Of a stretch of 64,000 bases of DNA, positions 15,838-26,044 are shown piece by piece. The notes beneath the pieces were generated by a model, which searched no databases, was not told where the DNA came from, and saw only the letters and a list, made by a program, of their open reading frames with translations. The stretch spans positions 1,550,001 through 1,614,000 of the forward strand of contig NZ_CP013435.1 of assembly GCF_001718795.1 (NCBI RefSeq), given 5' to 3'. The DNA comes from Burkholderia latens (GTDB taxonomy: Bacteria > Pseudomonadota > Gammaproteobacteria > Burkholderiales > Burkholderiaceae). The position numbers were made by a program, and so were the translations under genes. How positions within the stretch are numbered: position 1 is the stretch's first letter; every line of letters starts with the position of its first letter.

Positions 15838-17538
15838 TTGACAGATATCCACGATATTGAATCGTCCGCGCCTGCCGTGCAGGCCGCGCGTGCCGACGAT
15901 ACGCCGGAGCAGGACGCTCCCGCCGCGGGCGGTGACGAGCGTCCCCGCCGCGGCCTGCGGCGCGGCCCGCGCAGCCTGATCGCGCGGCGTCGCGCGGCGG
16001 CCAAGTCGAAAGGCGCCGATGGTGAGCCGCAGGGCGGCGAAGGCGCGGATCCGCAGCCGGCCGAGGTCGCTGAAGCTCAACCCGCACGCGCGCCACGCAA
16101 GGAAGGTGCGGCCCGGGGCGGCCGCAAGCCGGCCGGCAAGCGGGAAGGCGCGGCCAAAGGTGCGCAGGGTGGGCAAGGGCGGCGCGGCGGTTCGGCGAAG
16201 GCCGATGGCGGCGCGGCGAAGGCGGACGGCGACGCGGCGTCGCAGGACGATCTGTTCGCGTACGTGACGTCGCCGGCATTCGACGCGGACAACTCGGCAG
16301 GCGGTAGCGGCGTGCGTGCGCCGATGCTGCGCCGCGGGCGCGCACAGCCGGCTAACAAGCGCGTGCTGTCGCCGGACGACGATGCGCCGAAGCTGCACAA
16401 GGTGCTCGCTGAAGCCGGCATGGGCTCGCGCCGCGAAATGGAAGAGCTGATCGTCGCCGGCCGCGTGTCGGTGAACGGTGAGCCGGCGCACATCGGCCAG
16501 CGCATCATGCCGACCGACCAGGTTCGCATCAACGGCAAGCCGGTCAAGCGCAAGCTCCCGAACAAGCCGCCGCGCGTGCTGCTGTACCACAAGCCGACGG
16601 GCGAAATCGTCAGTCACGCGGATCCGGAGGGCCGTCCGTCGGTGTTCGACCGCCTGCCGCCGATGAAGACGGCGAAATGGCTCGCGGTCGGGCGCCTCGA
16701 CTTCAATACCGAAGGTCTGCTGATGCTGACGACGTCCGGCGATCTCGCGAACCGCTTCATGCACCCGCGCTACAGCGTCGAGCGCGAGTATGCGGTGCGC
16801 GTCGTCGGCGAGCTGTCCGAAGGGATGCGGCAGAAGCTGCTGCATGGCGTCGAGCTCGATGACGGTCCGGCGAACTTCCTGCGCATTCGCGACGGCGGCG
16901 GCGAAGGAACGAACCACTGGTACCACGTCGCGCTGGCCGAAGGCCGTAACCGTGAAGTGCGCCGGATGTTCGAGGCGGCCGGCCTGATGGTGAGCCGCCT
17001 GATCCGTACGCGCCATGGCCCGATCGCGCTGCCGCGCGGCCTCAAGCGCGGCCGCTGGGAAGAGCTGGACGAGGCGCAAGTGCGCAAGCTGATGGCGACC
17101 GTCGGCCTGAAGGCGCCGACCGAAGAGAAGGGCAAACGCGGTAGCGGCGGGCAAAGCGAGCGCCGCCAGCCGGATCCGATGCAGACGTCGATGGGCTTCA
17201 TCAGCCGAGAGCCGGTGCTGACCACGCATGGCCAGCTCGATCAGCCGCGTCGCGGTGGGGGCCGCCGCGGCGGCGCGGGCCTGCCGGGCCTGAGCGGCTA
17301 TGGCAGCCTGCCGGTTTCGCCGTCGGGTTATGGCAATCGTGCGGGCGGCGGCCGCGATGTCGATGGCAATCGCGCGTCGTACGGCTCGGGTCCGAAGCGC
17401 GAAGGCGCGGGCGGCGGCAAGCGCGGTGGCGGCAAGGGCGGCAACCGCAACCCGAACGGCAATCGCGCCGACGGCGGCGGCAATGGCGGCGCGCGCGGCG
17501 GCCAGCGTCCGCAGCGCAATCGCTCGCGCGGCCGCTGA
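15838..17538 (+). CDS. rluB: 23S rRNA pseudouridine synthase RluB-type
   Basis: 566 aa, starting at TTG 15838 with GAGG eight bases upstream. The enzyme isomerises a uridine in 23S rRNA helix 89 (U2605 in E. coli). Domains: a disordered basic Ala/Arg/Lys tail (1-180), an S4 RNA-binding domain (about 182-240, [19 protein letters not shown]), and the RsuA-type catalytic domain (about 245-425) with the active-site Asp in [11 protein letters not shown] (about residue 287) and the [12 protein letters not shown] motif. A long Gly/Arg/Asn-rich low-complexity tail follows (about 480-566). The catalytic core is standard; the two disordered extensions roughly double its length and likely add RNA binding. 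It probably shares a transcript with scpB. Confidence 0.9.
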   Translation: MTDIHDIESSAPAVQAARADDTPEQDAPAAGGDERPRRGLRRGPRSLIARRRAAAKSKGADGEPQGGEGADPQPAEVAEAQPARAPRKEGAARGGRKPAGKREGAAKGAQGGQGRRGGSAKADGGAAKADGDAASQDDLFAYVTSPAFDADNSAGGSGVRAPMLRRGRAQPANKRVLSPDDDAPKLHKVLAEAGMGSRREMEELIVAGRVSVNGEPAHIGQRIMPTDQVRINGKPVKRKLPNKPPRVLLYHKPTGEIVSHADPEGRPSVFDRLPPMKTAKWLAVGRLDFNTEGLLMLTTSGDLANRFMHPRYSVEREYAVRVVGELSEGMRQKLLHGVELDDGPANFLRIRDGGGEGTNHWYHVALAEGRNREVRRMFEAAGLMVSRLIRTRHGPIALPRGLKRGRWEELDEAQVRKLMATVGLKAPTEEKGKRGSGGQSERRQPDPMQTSMGFISREPVLTTHGQLDQPRRGGGRRGGAGLPGLSGYGSLPVSPSGYGNRAGGGRDVDGNRASYGSGPKREGAGGGKRGGGKGGNRNPNGNRADGGGNGGARGGQRPQRNRSRGR

Positions 17539-17751
17539 GCGTGCGCGGCCGGCGGCGTAACGCCGCCGGTGCCGGGATGCCGGCGAAATCGGCATCGGTC
17601 CGGTTGCGCCGGCGCCTCGCGCTGCGGCTGTTTGTCGTCGTTTGCTTTCGGCTGGATATATCGCGTTGCCGGACTGAATCGCTTCGGCGCGCCGTCCGGT
17701 TAGCATTTTTGGTCGGTAGAGGCCGGATAGACGCTGCTTTTACCGGCTGGC

Positions 17752-17780
17752 TTGGCGTTTGCGCCAAAAATCGCTATAAT
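17752..17780 (+). promoter_or_regulatory. Sigma-70 promoter of the rimP-nusA-infB operon
   Basis: -35 TTGGCG (17752-17757), 17-bp spacer, consensus -10 TATAAT (17775-17780). Transcription should start near 17787. The gap 17539-17751 upstream has no supported gene. Confidence 0.8.
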
Positions 17781-17786
17781 CGCGGA

Positions 17787-17866
17787 GTCGCTGGGCGTAC
17801 GGATTCAATGTGCGGCTCAGGTGCGACCACCAGTAAGAAGATGGGCGTTCCGCCCATTTTTTTTTG
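17787..17866 (+). ncRNA. Short leader RNA ending at an attenuator before rimP
   Basis: The promoter is followed after only ~55 nt by a strong intrinsic terminator: ATGGGCG (17841-17847), loop TTC, CGCCCAT (17851-17857), then nine T. Unless read through, transcription makes an ~80-nt RNA and never reaches rimP. Either a regulated attenuator or an independent small RNA. Confidence 0.6.
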
Positions 17867-17967
17867 CTGAAACGGTTAGGCATCTCGGGTAGCGCTTCCT
17901 GCGCCGGCTAAGGCGCGCGCCCGCGGGTGAATCGCGAGCGGCGGGCGCGAACACCTGAGAGGACACT

Positions 17968-18426
17968 GTGCAACTGACGGAACTGATAGAAACCACGGTC
18001 ACCGGGCTCGGCTACGAGCTGGTGGATCTCGAGCGCACCGGGCGCGGCATGCTTTGCATCTATATCGATCAGCCTGCCGGCATCTCGCTCGAAGATTGCG
18101 AAAAGGTCACACGTCAGCTCCAGCACGTCTTGACGGTCGAAAACATCGATTACGAACGGCTCGAAGTCTCGTCCCCGGGGCTCGACCGCCCGTTGAAGAA
18201 GCTGGCCGACTTCGAGCGCTTCGCCGGCAGCGAAGTTTCCGTGACCTTGAAAAAGCCGCTGGACGGGCGCAAGACGTTCCGGGGCATTCTGCACGCGCCG
18301 AACGGCGAAACGATCGGTTTGGAATTTGAGAGGAAGAAGGGCGAGGCCGCCATGCTGGATTTCACGCTGGCCGATATCGACAAAGCCCGCCTGATTCCGC
18401 AAGTTGACTTTAGGAGCCGCAAATAA
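17968..18426 (+). CDS. rimP: Ribosome maturation factor RimP
   Basis: 152 aa, starting at GTG 17968 with GAGAGGA just upstream. RimP binds the 30S subunit during assembly. N-terminal alpha/beta domain (about 1-80, ending in the conserved [13 protein letters not shown]) and a C-terminal SH3-like domain (about 85-150). Length and gene order rimP-nusA-infB are the family norm. The stop codon overlaps the nusA start by one base (TAATG), indicating translational coupling. Confidence 0.95.
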   Translation: MQLTELIETTVTGLGYELVDLERTGRGMLCIYIDQPAGISLEDCEKVTRQLQHVLTVENIDYERLEVSSPGLDRPLKKLADFERFAGSEVSVTLKKPLDGRKTFRGILHAPNGETIGLEFERKKGEAAMLDFTLADIDKARLIPQVDFRSRK

Positions 18427-19901
18427 TGAGTCGCGAAGTGTTGATGCTGGTGGATGCGCTGGCGCGCGAGAAAAACGTCGACAAGGATGTGGTGCTGGGC
18501 GCCCTCGAGGCTGCGCTCGCGTCCGCTTCCAAGAAGCTGTTCGACGAAGGCGCCGAAATCCGCGTCCATATCGATCGCGAAAGCGGCGAGCACGAAACCT
18601 TCCGTCGCTGGCTCGTCGTGCCCGACGAGGCAGGCTTGCAGGAGCCGGATCGCGAGATCCTGCTGTTCGAGGCGCGTGAGCAGAAGCCCGACGTCGAAGT
18701 CGGCGAATTCATCGAGGAGCCGGTGCCGTCGATCGAGTTCGGCCGTATCGGCGCGCAGGCCGCCAAGCAGGTGATCCTGCAGAAGGTGCGCGATGCCGAG
18801 CGCGAGCAGATCCTGAACGACTACCTCGAGCGCGGTGAAAAGATCATGACGGGCACGGTGAAGCGCCTCGACAAGGGCAACTTCATCGTCGAATCGGGCC
18901 GCGTCGAGGCGCTGCTGCGCCGCGACCAGCTGATTCCGAAGGAAAACCTGCGCGTGGGCGACCGCGTGCGTGCATACATCGCGAAGGTCGACCGCACCGC
19001 CCGCGGCCCGCAGATCGAGCTCTCGCGCACGGCGCCCGAGTTCCTGATGAAGCTGTTCGAGATGGAAGTGCCGGAAATCGAGCAGGGCCTGCTCGAGATC
19101 AAGGCAGCCGCTCGCGATCCGGGCGTGCGCGCGAAGATCGGCGTGATTGCCTACGACAAGCGGATCGACCCGATCGGCACGTGCGTCGGCATCCGCGGTT
19201 CGCGCGTGCAGGCCGTGCGCAATGAGCTCGGTGGCGAAAACATCGACATCGTGCTATGGTCCGAGGATCCCGCCCAGTTCGTGATCGGCGCGCTCGCGCC
19301 GGCAGCCGTCCAGTCGATCGTCGTCGATGAAGAAAAGCATTCGATGGACGTCGTCGTCGACGAGAACGAGCTGGCTGTCGCGATCGGCCGCAGCGGTCAG
19401 AACGTTCGCCTTGCCGGCGAGCTGACCGGCTGGCAGATCAACATCATGACGCCGGACGAATCCGCCCTGAAGCAGGGTGAAGAGCGCGATCGGCTGCGTG
19501 CGCTGTTCATGGCGCGTCTCGACGTCGACGAAGAAGTCGCCGACATCCTGATCGACGAAGGCTTCACGAGTCTTGAAGAAATCGCTTACGTGCCGCTCAA
19601 CGAAATGCTGGAGATTGAGGCGTTCGACGAGGATACCGTGCACGAGCTGCGCAACCGCGCACGCGACGCGCTGCTGACGATGGCGATCGCGAACGAAGAA
19701 AAGGTCGAAAACGCAGCGCTGGATCTGAAGAGCCTCGACGGCATCACGCCGGAGTTGCTCACGAAGCTGGCCGAGCACGGCGTGCAGACGCGCGACGATC
19801 TCGCCGAGCTGGCTGTGGATGAACTGGTCGACATGACCGGGATGGAAGAGGATGCCGCTAAGGCGTTGATCATGAAAGCACGTGAACATTGGTTCCAGTG
19901 A
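18426..19901 (+). CDS. nusA: Transcription termination/antitermination factor NusA
   Basis: 491 aa. NusA binds RNA polymerase and modulates pausing, termination and antitermination. Domains: N-terminal RNAP-binding domain (1-125), S1 domain (about 135-200), KH1 and KH2 (about 230-345, with [20 protein letters not shown] and [18 protein letters not shown]), then two acidic HhH repeats (about 360-490) as in gamma- and betaproteobacteria. It lies between rimP (1-bp overlap) and infB. NusA may itself act on the terminator in the operon leader, as E. coli NusA autoregulates its operon. Confidence 0.97.
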   Translation: MSREVLMLVDALAREKNVDKDVVLGALEAALASASKKLFDEGAEIRVHIDRESGEHETFRRWLVVPDEAGLQEPDREILLFEAREQKPDVEVGEFIEEPVPSIEFGRIGAQAAKQVILQKVRDAEREQILNDYLERGEKIMTGTVKRLDKGNFIVESGRVEALLRRDQLIPKENLRVGDRVRAYIAKVDRTARGPQIELSRTAPEFLMKLFEMEVPEIEQGLLEIKAAARDPGVRAKIGVIAYDKRIDPIGTCVGIRGSRVQAVRNELGGENIDIVLWSEDPAQFVIGALAPAAVQSIVVDEEKHSMDVVVDENELAVAIGRSGQNVRLAGELTGWQINIMTPDESALKQGEERDRLRALFMARLDVDEEVADILIDEGFTSLEEIAYVPLNEMLEIEAFDEDTVHELRNRARDALLTMAIANEEKVENAALDLKSLDGITPELLTKLAEHGVQTRDDLAELAVDELVDMTGMEEDAAKALIMKAREHWFQ

Positions 19902-19992
19902 GAAATGACCATGGCGCACTGATTTGATGGCGGCCGTATGGCCTGACCCGATGCTAACCGCAAGGAATCGGTCCTTGCACTAAGAGGAATGA

Positions 19993-22911
19993 ATGGCGAG
20001 TAACAACGTAGCCCAATTTGCCGCGGAACTGAAAATGCCTGCTGGTGTGCTGCTCGAACAGCTGCAGGCAGCGGGCGTCCAGAAAGCGAGTGAAGACGAT
20101 GCGCTGTCCGAGTCGGACAAGGCGCGTCTGCTCGATCATTTGCGCAAGTCGCACGGCGCAACCGACGGCGACAAGCGCAAGATCACGCTGACCCGCAAGC
20201 ATACGTCGGAGATCAAGCAGTCTGACGCGACGGGCAAGGCTCGCACCATTCAGGTCGAGGTCCGCAAGAAGCGTACGTTCGTCAAGCGCGACGACGTGGC
20301 CGAAGGTGCGGAACAGGGTCAGGCGCAGGTCGCCGAAGCGGACGACGATGCGGAACTGAAGCGTCGCGAGGAAGAGGCGCGCCGCGAGGCCGAGCTGCTG
20401 GAAAAGCAGGCGCAGGAACTGCGCGAGCGCCAGGAGCGCCTCGAGCGCGAGGAAGCCGAACGCCGCGCCCGCGAGGAAGCGGCCGAAGCCGAGCGCCGTC
20501 GTGCCGAGGAAGAGGCGGCGGCGAAGCGTGCAGCAGTCGAAGCGGCGGCAAAGCAGGCAGCGGCGCAGCAAGCCGCCGAGGCACAGCAGGAAACCGCCAG
20601 TGCGCAGTCCGCGCAGGATGAGGCGCGCGCTGCCGCCGAACGTGCGGCACAGCGCGAAGCGGCGAAGAAGGCTGAGGATGCGGCCCGCGAGGCGGCGGAC
20701 AAGGCGCGCGCCGAGCAGGAAGAGATCAGCAAGCGTCGCGCGGCGGCGGAAGCCGAAGCACGCGCGATTCGCGAAATGATGAACACGCCGCGCAAGGCCG
20801 TGGTCAAGGCAGTCGAGCCGCCGAAGCCGGTGGAGCCGCCGAAGCCGGCCGAAGCGAAGGGCACGCTGCACAAGCCGGCCAAGCCGGCCGGCGCGGCTGC
20901 GCAGGCGCGTCCCGCGGTGAAGAAGCCGGCCGGCGCAGCGCCGGCAACTACCCAGGCGCCGGCAGGCGCGGGCGACCGCAACAAGAAGCCGGGCGGCGGC
21001 AAGGGCGGCTGGCAGGACGACGCAGCGAAGCGCCGCGGTATCAAGACGCGTGGCGATTCGAGCGGCGGCGTCGACCGCGGCTGGCGCGGCGGCCCGAAGG
21101 GTCGCGGCCGTCACCAGGACAGCGCGTCGACGTTCCAGGCGCCGACCGAGCCGATCGTGCGTGAAGTGCACGTGCCGGAAACTATCTCCGTTGCCGATCT
21201 CGCGCACAAGATGTCGATCAAGGCCTCTGAAGTCATCAAGGTGATGATGAAGATGGGCCAGATGGTCACGATCAACCAGGTGCTCGACCAGGAAACGGCG
21301 ATGATCGTCGTCGAGGAACTGGGCCACCGCGCGGTTGCCGCGAAGCTGGACGACCCGGAAGCGCTGCTGGTCGAAGGCGAGACCAGCTCCGATGCGGAGC
21401 AACTGCCGCGTCCGCCGGTCGTCACGGTGATGGGTCACGTCGACCACGGCAAGACCTCGCTGCTCGACCACATCCGCCGCGCGAAGGTTGCAGCAGGCGA
21501 AGCGGGCGGTATTACGCAGCATATCGGCGCATACCACGTCGAGACGCCGCGCGGCGTCATTACGTTCCTCGATACGCCGGGTCACGAGGCGTTCACGGCA
21601 ATGCGTGCTCGCGGCGCGAAGGCGACCGACATCGTGGTGCTGGTGGTGGCGGCCGACGACGGCGTGATGCCGCAGACGAAGGAGGCAATCGCTCACGCGA
21701 AGGCCGGTGGCGTGCCGATCGTCGTGGCGATCAACAAGATCGACAAGCCGGAAGCGAACCCTGATCGCGTCAAGCAGGAACTGGTCGCCGAAGGCGTCGT
21801 GCCGGAAGAGTACGGCGGCGATTCGCCGTTCGTGCCGGTATCGGCGAAGACGGGCGCCGGCATCGACGACCTGCTCGAGAACGTGCTGCTGCAAGCCGAA
21901 GTGCTGGAACTGAAGGCACCGGTCGAGGCGCCGGCCAAGGGCATCGTGATCGAAGCGAAGCTGGACAAGGGCAAGGGCCCGGTCGCGACGATCCTCGTGC
22001 AGTCCGGTACGCTGAACCGCGGCGACATCGTGCTCGCAGGCACGGCTTACGGTCGCGTGCGTGCGATGCTCGACGAGAACGGCAAGCCGACGAAGGAAGC
22101 AGGCCCGTCGATCCCGGTCGAAATTCAGGGTCTGTCGGAAGTGCCGGGTGCGGGCGAGGAAGTGATCGTGCTGCCGGACGAGCGCAAGGCGCGCGAAATT
22201 GCGCTGTTCCGTCAGGGCAAGTTCCGCGACGTCAAGCTGGCGAAGCAGCAGGCCGCGAAGCTGGAAAGCATGCTCGAGCAGATGGGCGAAGGCGAAGTGC
22301 AGAACCTGCCGCTCATCATCAAGGCGGATGTGCAGGGCTCGCAGGAAGCGCTCGTGCAGTCGCTGCTCAAGCTGTCGACCGACGAAGTGCGCGTGCAGAT
22401 CGTGCACAGCGCGGTGGGCGGCATCAGCGAAAACGACGTCAACCTGGCAACGGCCTCGAAGGCGGTCATCATCGGCTTCAACACGCGTGCGGACGCACAG
22501 GCGCGCAAGCTGGCCGAAGCGAACGGTATCGACATCCGTTACTACAACATCATCTACGACGCAGTGGATGAGGTGAAGGCAGCGATGTCGGGCATGCTGG
22601 CGCCGGAGAAGCGCGAAGTGATCACCGGCATGGTCGAAGTGCGCCAGGTGTTCAAGGTGCCGAAGATCGGTACGGTCGCCGGCTGTATGGTCACCGACGG
22701 TATCGTCAAGCGCTCGTCGTCGGTTCGCGTGCTTCGCAACAACGTCGTGATCTTCACGGGCGAACTCGAATCGCTGAAGCGCTTCAAGGACGACGTGAAG
22801 GAAGTCAAGCAAGGCTTCGAGTGCGGTATGTCGGTGAAGAACTTCAACGACATCGTCGAAGGCGATCAGTTCGAAGTCTTCGAAGTGACCGAAGTCGCAC
22901 GTACGCTGTAA
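19993..22911 (+). CDS. infB: Translation initiation factor IF-2
   Basis: 972 aa. This GTPase delivers initiator tRNA to the 30S subunit and promotes subunit joining. An N-terminal IF2_N subdomain (1-50) is followed by a long charged, Ala/Glu/Arg helical linker (about 100-330) and a second IF2_N domain (about 390-440). The GTPase domain begins near 478: G1 [10 protein letters not shown]3 DTPGHEAF, G4 NKID, G5 SAKTG. Domains II to IV follow, ending EVTEVARTL. Start ATG 19993 has AAGAGGAATGA upstream; an ATG at 19989 is out of frame. Size is typical for Burkholderia. Confidence 0.97.
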   Translation: MASNNVAQFAAELKMPAGVLLEQLQAAGVQKASEDDALSESDKARLLDHLRKSHGATDGDKRKITLTRKHTSEIKQSDATGKARTIQVEVRKKRTFVKRDDVAEGAEQGQAQVAEADDDAELKRREEEARREAELLEKQAQELRERQERLEREEAERRAREEAAEAERRRAEEEAAAKRAAVEAAAKQAAAQQAAEAQQETASAQSAQDEARAAAERAAQREAAKKAEDAAREAADKARAEQEEISKRRAAAEAEARAIREMMNTPRKAVVKAVEPPKPVEPPKPAEAKGTLHKPAKPAGAAAQARPAVKKPAGAAPATTQAPAGAGDRNKKPGGGKGGWQDDAAKRRGIKTRGDSSGGVDRGWRGGPKGRGRHQDSASTFQAPTEPIVREVHVPETISVADLAHKMSIKASEVIKVMMKMGQMVTINQVLDQETAMIVVEELGHRAVAAKLDDPEALLVEGETSSDAEQLPRPPVVTVMGHVDHGKTSLLDHIRRAKVAAGEAGGITQHIGAYHVETPRGVITFLDTPGHEAFTAMRARGAKATDIVVLVVAADDGVMPQTKEAIAHAKAGGVPIVVAINKIDKPEANPDRVKQELVAEGVVPEEYGGDSPFVPVSAKTGAGIDDLLENVLLQAEVLELKAPVEAPAKGIVIEAKLDKGKGPVATILVQSGTLNRGDIVLAGTAYGRVRAMLDENGKPTKEAGPSIPVEIQGLSEVPGAGEEVIVLPDERKAREIALFRQGKFRDVKLAKQQAAKLESMLEQMGEGEVQNLPLIIKADVQGSQEALVQSLLKLSTDEVRVQIVHSAVGGISENDVNLATASKAVIIGFNTRADAQARKLAEANGIDIRYYNIIYDAVDEVKAAMSGMLAPEKREVITGMVEVRQVFKVPKIGTVAGCMVTDGIVKRSSSVRVLRNNVVIFTGELESLKRFKDDVKEVKQGFECGMSVKNFNDIVEGDQFEVFEVTEVARTL

Positions 22912-22930
22912 TCGTCGCGTATCGGCTCTT

Positions 22931-22966
22931 GGGCGGGGCAGGCTTGGGCCTGTCCCGCCCATTTTC
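22931..22966 (+). terminator. Hairpin after infB
   Basis: A 13-bp stem GGGCGGGGCAGGC (22931-22943) / GCCTGTCCCGCCC (22948-22960) with one G-U pair, followed by ATTTTC. The short T-run suggests partial termination, which would lower rbfA-truB expression relative to infB. Confidence 0.65.
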
Positions 22967-23023
22967 ATGGTGGCGTGCTCGACGCGCGCCGCTTCATCCT
23001 GATAAACGGATCACGGATCGATC

Positions 23024-23422
23024 ATGTCCAGGAAACGTACTTCCCCCAATCGCAACGTTCAGATCGCCGATCAGATTCAGCGCGATCTGTCCGAACTCAT
23101 CATGCGCGAGGTCAAAGACCCGCGCATCGGTATCGTGACCATCCAGAGCGTCGAGCTGACGCCGGACTACGCGCATGCGAAGGTCTATTTCACCGCGCTC
23201 ACCGGCGATCCGGACAAGACGCAGGCAGCGTTGAATCATGCGTCGGGTCACCTGCACAATCTGCTGTTCAAGCGCCTGCACATCCATACGGTGCCGACGC
23301 TGCATTTCCATTACGACCAGACGATCGAGAAGGCCGTCGAAATGTCGCGCCTGATCAAGGAAGCCAACTCGACGCGCGCGAAGGACGACGACGAAGCCGA
23401 CGCACCCGCGAAGGACGATTGA
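23024..23422 (+). CDS. rbfA: Ribosome-binding factor A
   Basis: 132 aa. RbfA is a KH-like cold-shock factor needed for 16S rRNA 5'-end maturation in the 30S subunit. The domain fills residues 5-115: [18 protein letters not shown], the signature [20 protein letters not shown], and a C-terminal [18 protein letters not shown] short acidic tail follows. Start ATG is weakly preceded by GATCGATC. It lies between infB and truB, the standard order; the truB start is 12 bp downstream. Confidence 0.95.
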   Translation: MSRKRTSPNRNVQIADQIQRDLSELIMREVKDPRIGIVTIQSVELTPDYAHAKVYFTALTGDPDKTQAALNHASGHLHNLLFKRLHIHTVPTLHFHYDQTIEKAVEMSRLIKEANSTRAKDDDEADAPAKDD

Positions 23423-23433
23423 GCGCGCACCCC

Positions 23434-24366
23434 ATGACGACTGCAGCTTCCCAGCGCCCGCGCGTGCCGCGCCGCGCGCTGGACGGTGTTCTCCTGCTCG
23501 ACAAGCCGGTCGGCCTGTCGAGCAATGACGCATTGATTCGCGCGAAGCGCCTGCTGCTCGCGAAAAAGGCCGGCCATACCGGTACGCTCGATCCGCTGGC
23601 GTCGGGACTGTTGCCGCTGTGCTTCGGCGAAGCGACGAAGTTCTCGCAGGACCTGCTGGAAGCGGACAAGACCTACGAAGCGACGATGCGTCTCGGCGTG
23701 CGTACGGCGACCGGCGATGCCGAAGGCGACGTGCTCGACACGCGCGCCGTCCAATGCGATCGCGCGGCCGTGGAAGCGGCACTCGCGCGTTTTATCGGCG
23801 AGATCGTGCAGGTGCCGCCGATGTATTCGGCGCTCAAGCGCGACGGCAAGCCGCTGTACGAATATGCGCGCGCCGGCCAGACGGTTGAACGGGAAGGGCG
23901 CAACGTGACGATCCATGCGCTCGACCTGGTCGCTTGCGAACTGCCGGATGTGACGTTTCGCGTGACGTGCAGCAAGGGCACTTACGTGCGCACGCTCGCG
24001 GAAGATCTCGGTGAGGCGCTCGGCTGCGGCGCGCATTTGACGATGCTGCGCCGGACGGGCGTCGGCGCGCTCACGCTCGAGCACGCGGTGACGCTCGATG
24101 CGCTGTCCGACGCTGCCGAAGCGGCGCGCGACGCGTGGCTCCAGCCGGTCGACGCGTTGCTGTCGACGTTTCCGCGCGTGCAGCTCGACGAAGCCAGCGC
24201 GAAGCGGTTTCTGCATGGCCAGCGCTTGCCGCTGTCGGCACTCGATCCGATCGACGCGACCGACGGCGCGCGCGTGCGCGTGTACGACGCACAGCGACTG
24301 CTCGGCGTTGCTCGCAAGGCGAACGGCGTGCTCGCCCCCGAGCGGCTCGTGGTGACGGCTGCGTGA
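23434..24366 (+). CDS. truB: tRNA pseudouridine(55) synthase TruB
   Basis: 310 aa. TruB makes pseudouridine 55 in the T-loop of all elongator tRNAs. Motifs: LDKPVGLSSN, the active-site region KAGHTGTLDPLASGLLP (catalytic Asp in TLDP), KTYEATMRLG, and the Tyr motif SALKRDGKPLYEYARAG. A C-terminal PUA-like half follows (about 200-310). ATG 23434 is the natural start, 12 bp after rbfA; an upstream in-frame opening overlaps rbfA and is not coding. The last gene of the rimP-nusA-infB-rbfA-truB block, followed by a terminator. Confidence 0.96.
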   Translation: MTTAASQRPRVPRRALDGVLLLDKPVGLSSNDALIRAKRLLLAKKAGHTGTLDPLASGLLPLCFGEATKFSQDLLEADKTYEATMRLGVRTATGDAEGDVLDTRAVQCDRAAVEAALARFIGEIVQVPPMYSALKRDGKPLYEYARAGQTVEREGRNVTIHALDLVACELPDVTFRVTCSKGTYVRTLAEDLGEALGCGAHLTMLRRTGVGALTLEHAVTLDALSDAAEAARDAWLQPVDALLSTFPRVQLDEASAKRFLHGQRLPLSALDPIDATDGARVRVYDAQRLLGVARKANGVLAPERLVVTAA

Positions 24367-24400
24367 CGCACGGCGCACAGGCGCCGTCGCGAACGAGAAA

Positions 24401-24431
24401 AAAGAAAGCCCGGTCGAGACCGGGCTTTTTG
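24401..24431. terminator. Bidirectional terminator between truB and emrB
   Basis: AGCCCGGTC (24407-24415) pairs with GACCGGGCT (24418-24426), an A-run on one side and T-run on the other. It serves truB from the left and the efflux operon from the right. Confidence 0.88.
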
Positions 24432-24457
24432 TTGCACGCGCGTACGAGCGTGACGGC

Positions 24458-26017
24458 TCAGTGTGCCGCCGACGCGGCCGCACCCGCATCGCCGCCGCCG
24501 GCGCGTTCCGGTTTCGTGATCCAGATCAGTCCGATCAGCAGCACGAAGATCGCCGCCGAGATATAGAACAGATCGTTCACGCCCAGTTGCGCAGCCTGCT
24601 GCGTGGCCATGTTGTTGATGAGGCCGTGCGCCTGGTCACGCGTCAGTCCGAGGTTGCCCATTTGCGTGACGGCCTGGTTGAACGTCGGGTTGTACGGGTT
24701 GGCCTGTTCGACCAGTTGGGCGTGATGGAAGTTGTTTCGGTGATCCCACGCGGTCTGGAAGATCGACGTGCCTATGCCGCCGCACATGATCCGCACGAAG
24801 TTCGAAAGGCCCGATGCCGCGGGAATGCGGTGACCGGGCAGCCCGGACAACGTGATCGACACGAGCGGGATGAAGAAGCCGGCCATCGCGATGCCTTGCA
24901 CGAGCGTCGGCAGCGTCAGGGACCACTCGTCGACGCCTGTCGTGTAGCGCGAGCGCATCCAGAAACACAGCGCGAACGTCAGAAACGCGGCGGTCGCGAT
25001 GTAGCGCGGATCCGTGCGCGGCAGGAACTTGCCGGTCAGCGGCGACAGCAGGATCGCGAACAGCCCGACCGGCGCCATGACCAGGCCCGCATCGGTTGCC
25101 GTGTAGCCGATCTGGGTCTGCAGCCACAGCGGCAGCAGCACCAGGTTGCCGAAGTAGAGCCCGTAGCCGACCGCGAGCGCGATCGTGCCGCCTGTGAAGT
25201 TGCGCATCCGGAACAGCGACAGGTCGACGACCGGGTGTTCCGCAGTCAGTTCCCAGACCACGAAGAACGCGAACGACACGACCGCGATCAGTGCCAGCAC
25301 GATGATCGTCGTCGACGCGAACCAGTCGAGATCCTTGCCCTTGTCGAGCATGATCTGCAGCGAGCCGACCCACAGCACGAGCAGTGCGAGGCCGACGCCG
25401 TCGATCGGCGCGCGGCGTACGGTCGATTCGCGCGAGCGATAGATCGACCACGTCGCGAGTGCGGCGGCGATGCCGACCGGGATGTTCACGTAGAAGATCC
25501 ACGGCCACGAATAGTTGTCGGAGATCCAGCCGCCGAGAATCGGCCCGGCGACCGGTGCGATCAGTGTCGTCATGGACCACAGCGCGAGCGCCATCGGCGC
25601 TTTTGCGCGTGGATAGCTCGACAGCAGCAGCGATTGCGACAGCGGAATCATCGGTCCGGCGACCGCGCCCTGAAGCACCCGCGACCCGAGCAGGAACGGC
25701 AAGCTCGGCGCAAGCCCGCACATCCACGACGAGATGACAAACAGGATGATCGACGCGAGGAACAGGCGCACCTGTCCGAAGCGGTCGGTCAGCCAGCCCG
25801 TCAGCGGCACGGAGATCGCGTTCGCGACCGCGAACGACGTGATGACCCACGTGCCCTGGTCGGACGACACGCCGAGGTCGCCCGAGATGGTCGGGATCGC
25901 GACGTTCGCGATGGACGTGTCGAGCACGTTCATGAACACCGCGAGCGATACCGCGATCGTCCCGAGCACGAGTTGCCCGCCTTGCAGCGGCGGGTGGGAG
26001 ACAGGAGCCTGTGCCAT
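24458..26017 (-). CDS. emrB: EmrB/QacA-type MFS drug efflux transporter (DHA2)
   Basis: 519 aa with about 14 predicted membrane helices, the DHA2 subclass of drug:H+ antiporters. Motifs: D1 in TM1 (NVLDTSIANVAIPTI), motif A LTDRFGQVRLF, motif C (APVAGPILGGWISDNYSW). It pumps drugs or phenolic or lipophilic compounds, and works with the adjacent membrane-fusion protein and outer-membrane factor as a tripartite pump. It is 27 bp downstream of emrA and the last gene of the marR-led operon. Substrate not inferable. Confidence 0.93.
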   Translation of the reverse strand: MAQAPVSHPPLQGGQLVLGTIAVSLAVFMNVLDTSIANVAIPTISGDLGVSSDQGTWVITSFAVANAISVPLTGWLTDRFGQVRLFLASIILFVISSWMCGLAPSLPFLLGSRVLQGAVAGPMIPLSQSLLLSSYPRAKAPMALALWSMTTLIAPVAGPILGGWISDNYSWPWIFYVNIPVGIAAALATWSIYRSRESTVRRAPIDGVGLALLVLWVGSLQIMLDKGKDLDWFASTTIIVLALIAVVSFAFFVVWELTAEHPVVDLSLFRMRNFTGGTIALAVGYGLYFGNLVLLPLWLQTQIGYTATDAGLVMAPVGLFAILLSPLTGKFLPRTDPRYIATAAFLTFALCFWMRSRYTTGVDEWSLTLPTLVQGIAMAGFFIPLVSITLSGLPGHRIPAASGLSNFVRIMCGGIGTSIFQTAWDHRNNFHHAQLVEQANPYNPTFNQAVTQMGNLGLTRDQAHGLINNMATQQAAQLGVNDLFYISAAIFVLLIGLIWITKPERAGGGDAGAAASAAH

Positions 26018-26044
26018 GTCGGTAAATTTCCGGAGTCGGAACCG

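Noticed and set aside
14659..17706. Very long open frame on the minus strand opposite scpB and rluB
   Set aside because: It is Arg/Ala/His-rich with no recognisable domain and mirrors codon bias of the real GC-rich genes. Similar long antisense frames opposite infB, sucA, typA and the emr genes were rejected for the same reason.
22975..23433. Extension of truB upstream over rbfA
   Set aside because: It overlaps rbfA in another frame and has no TruB-like sequence; truB starts at 23434.
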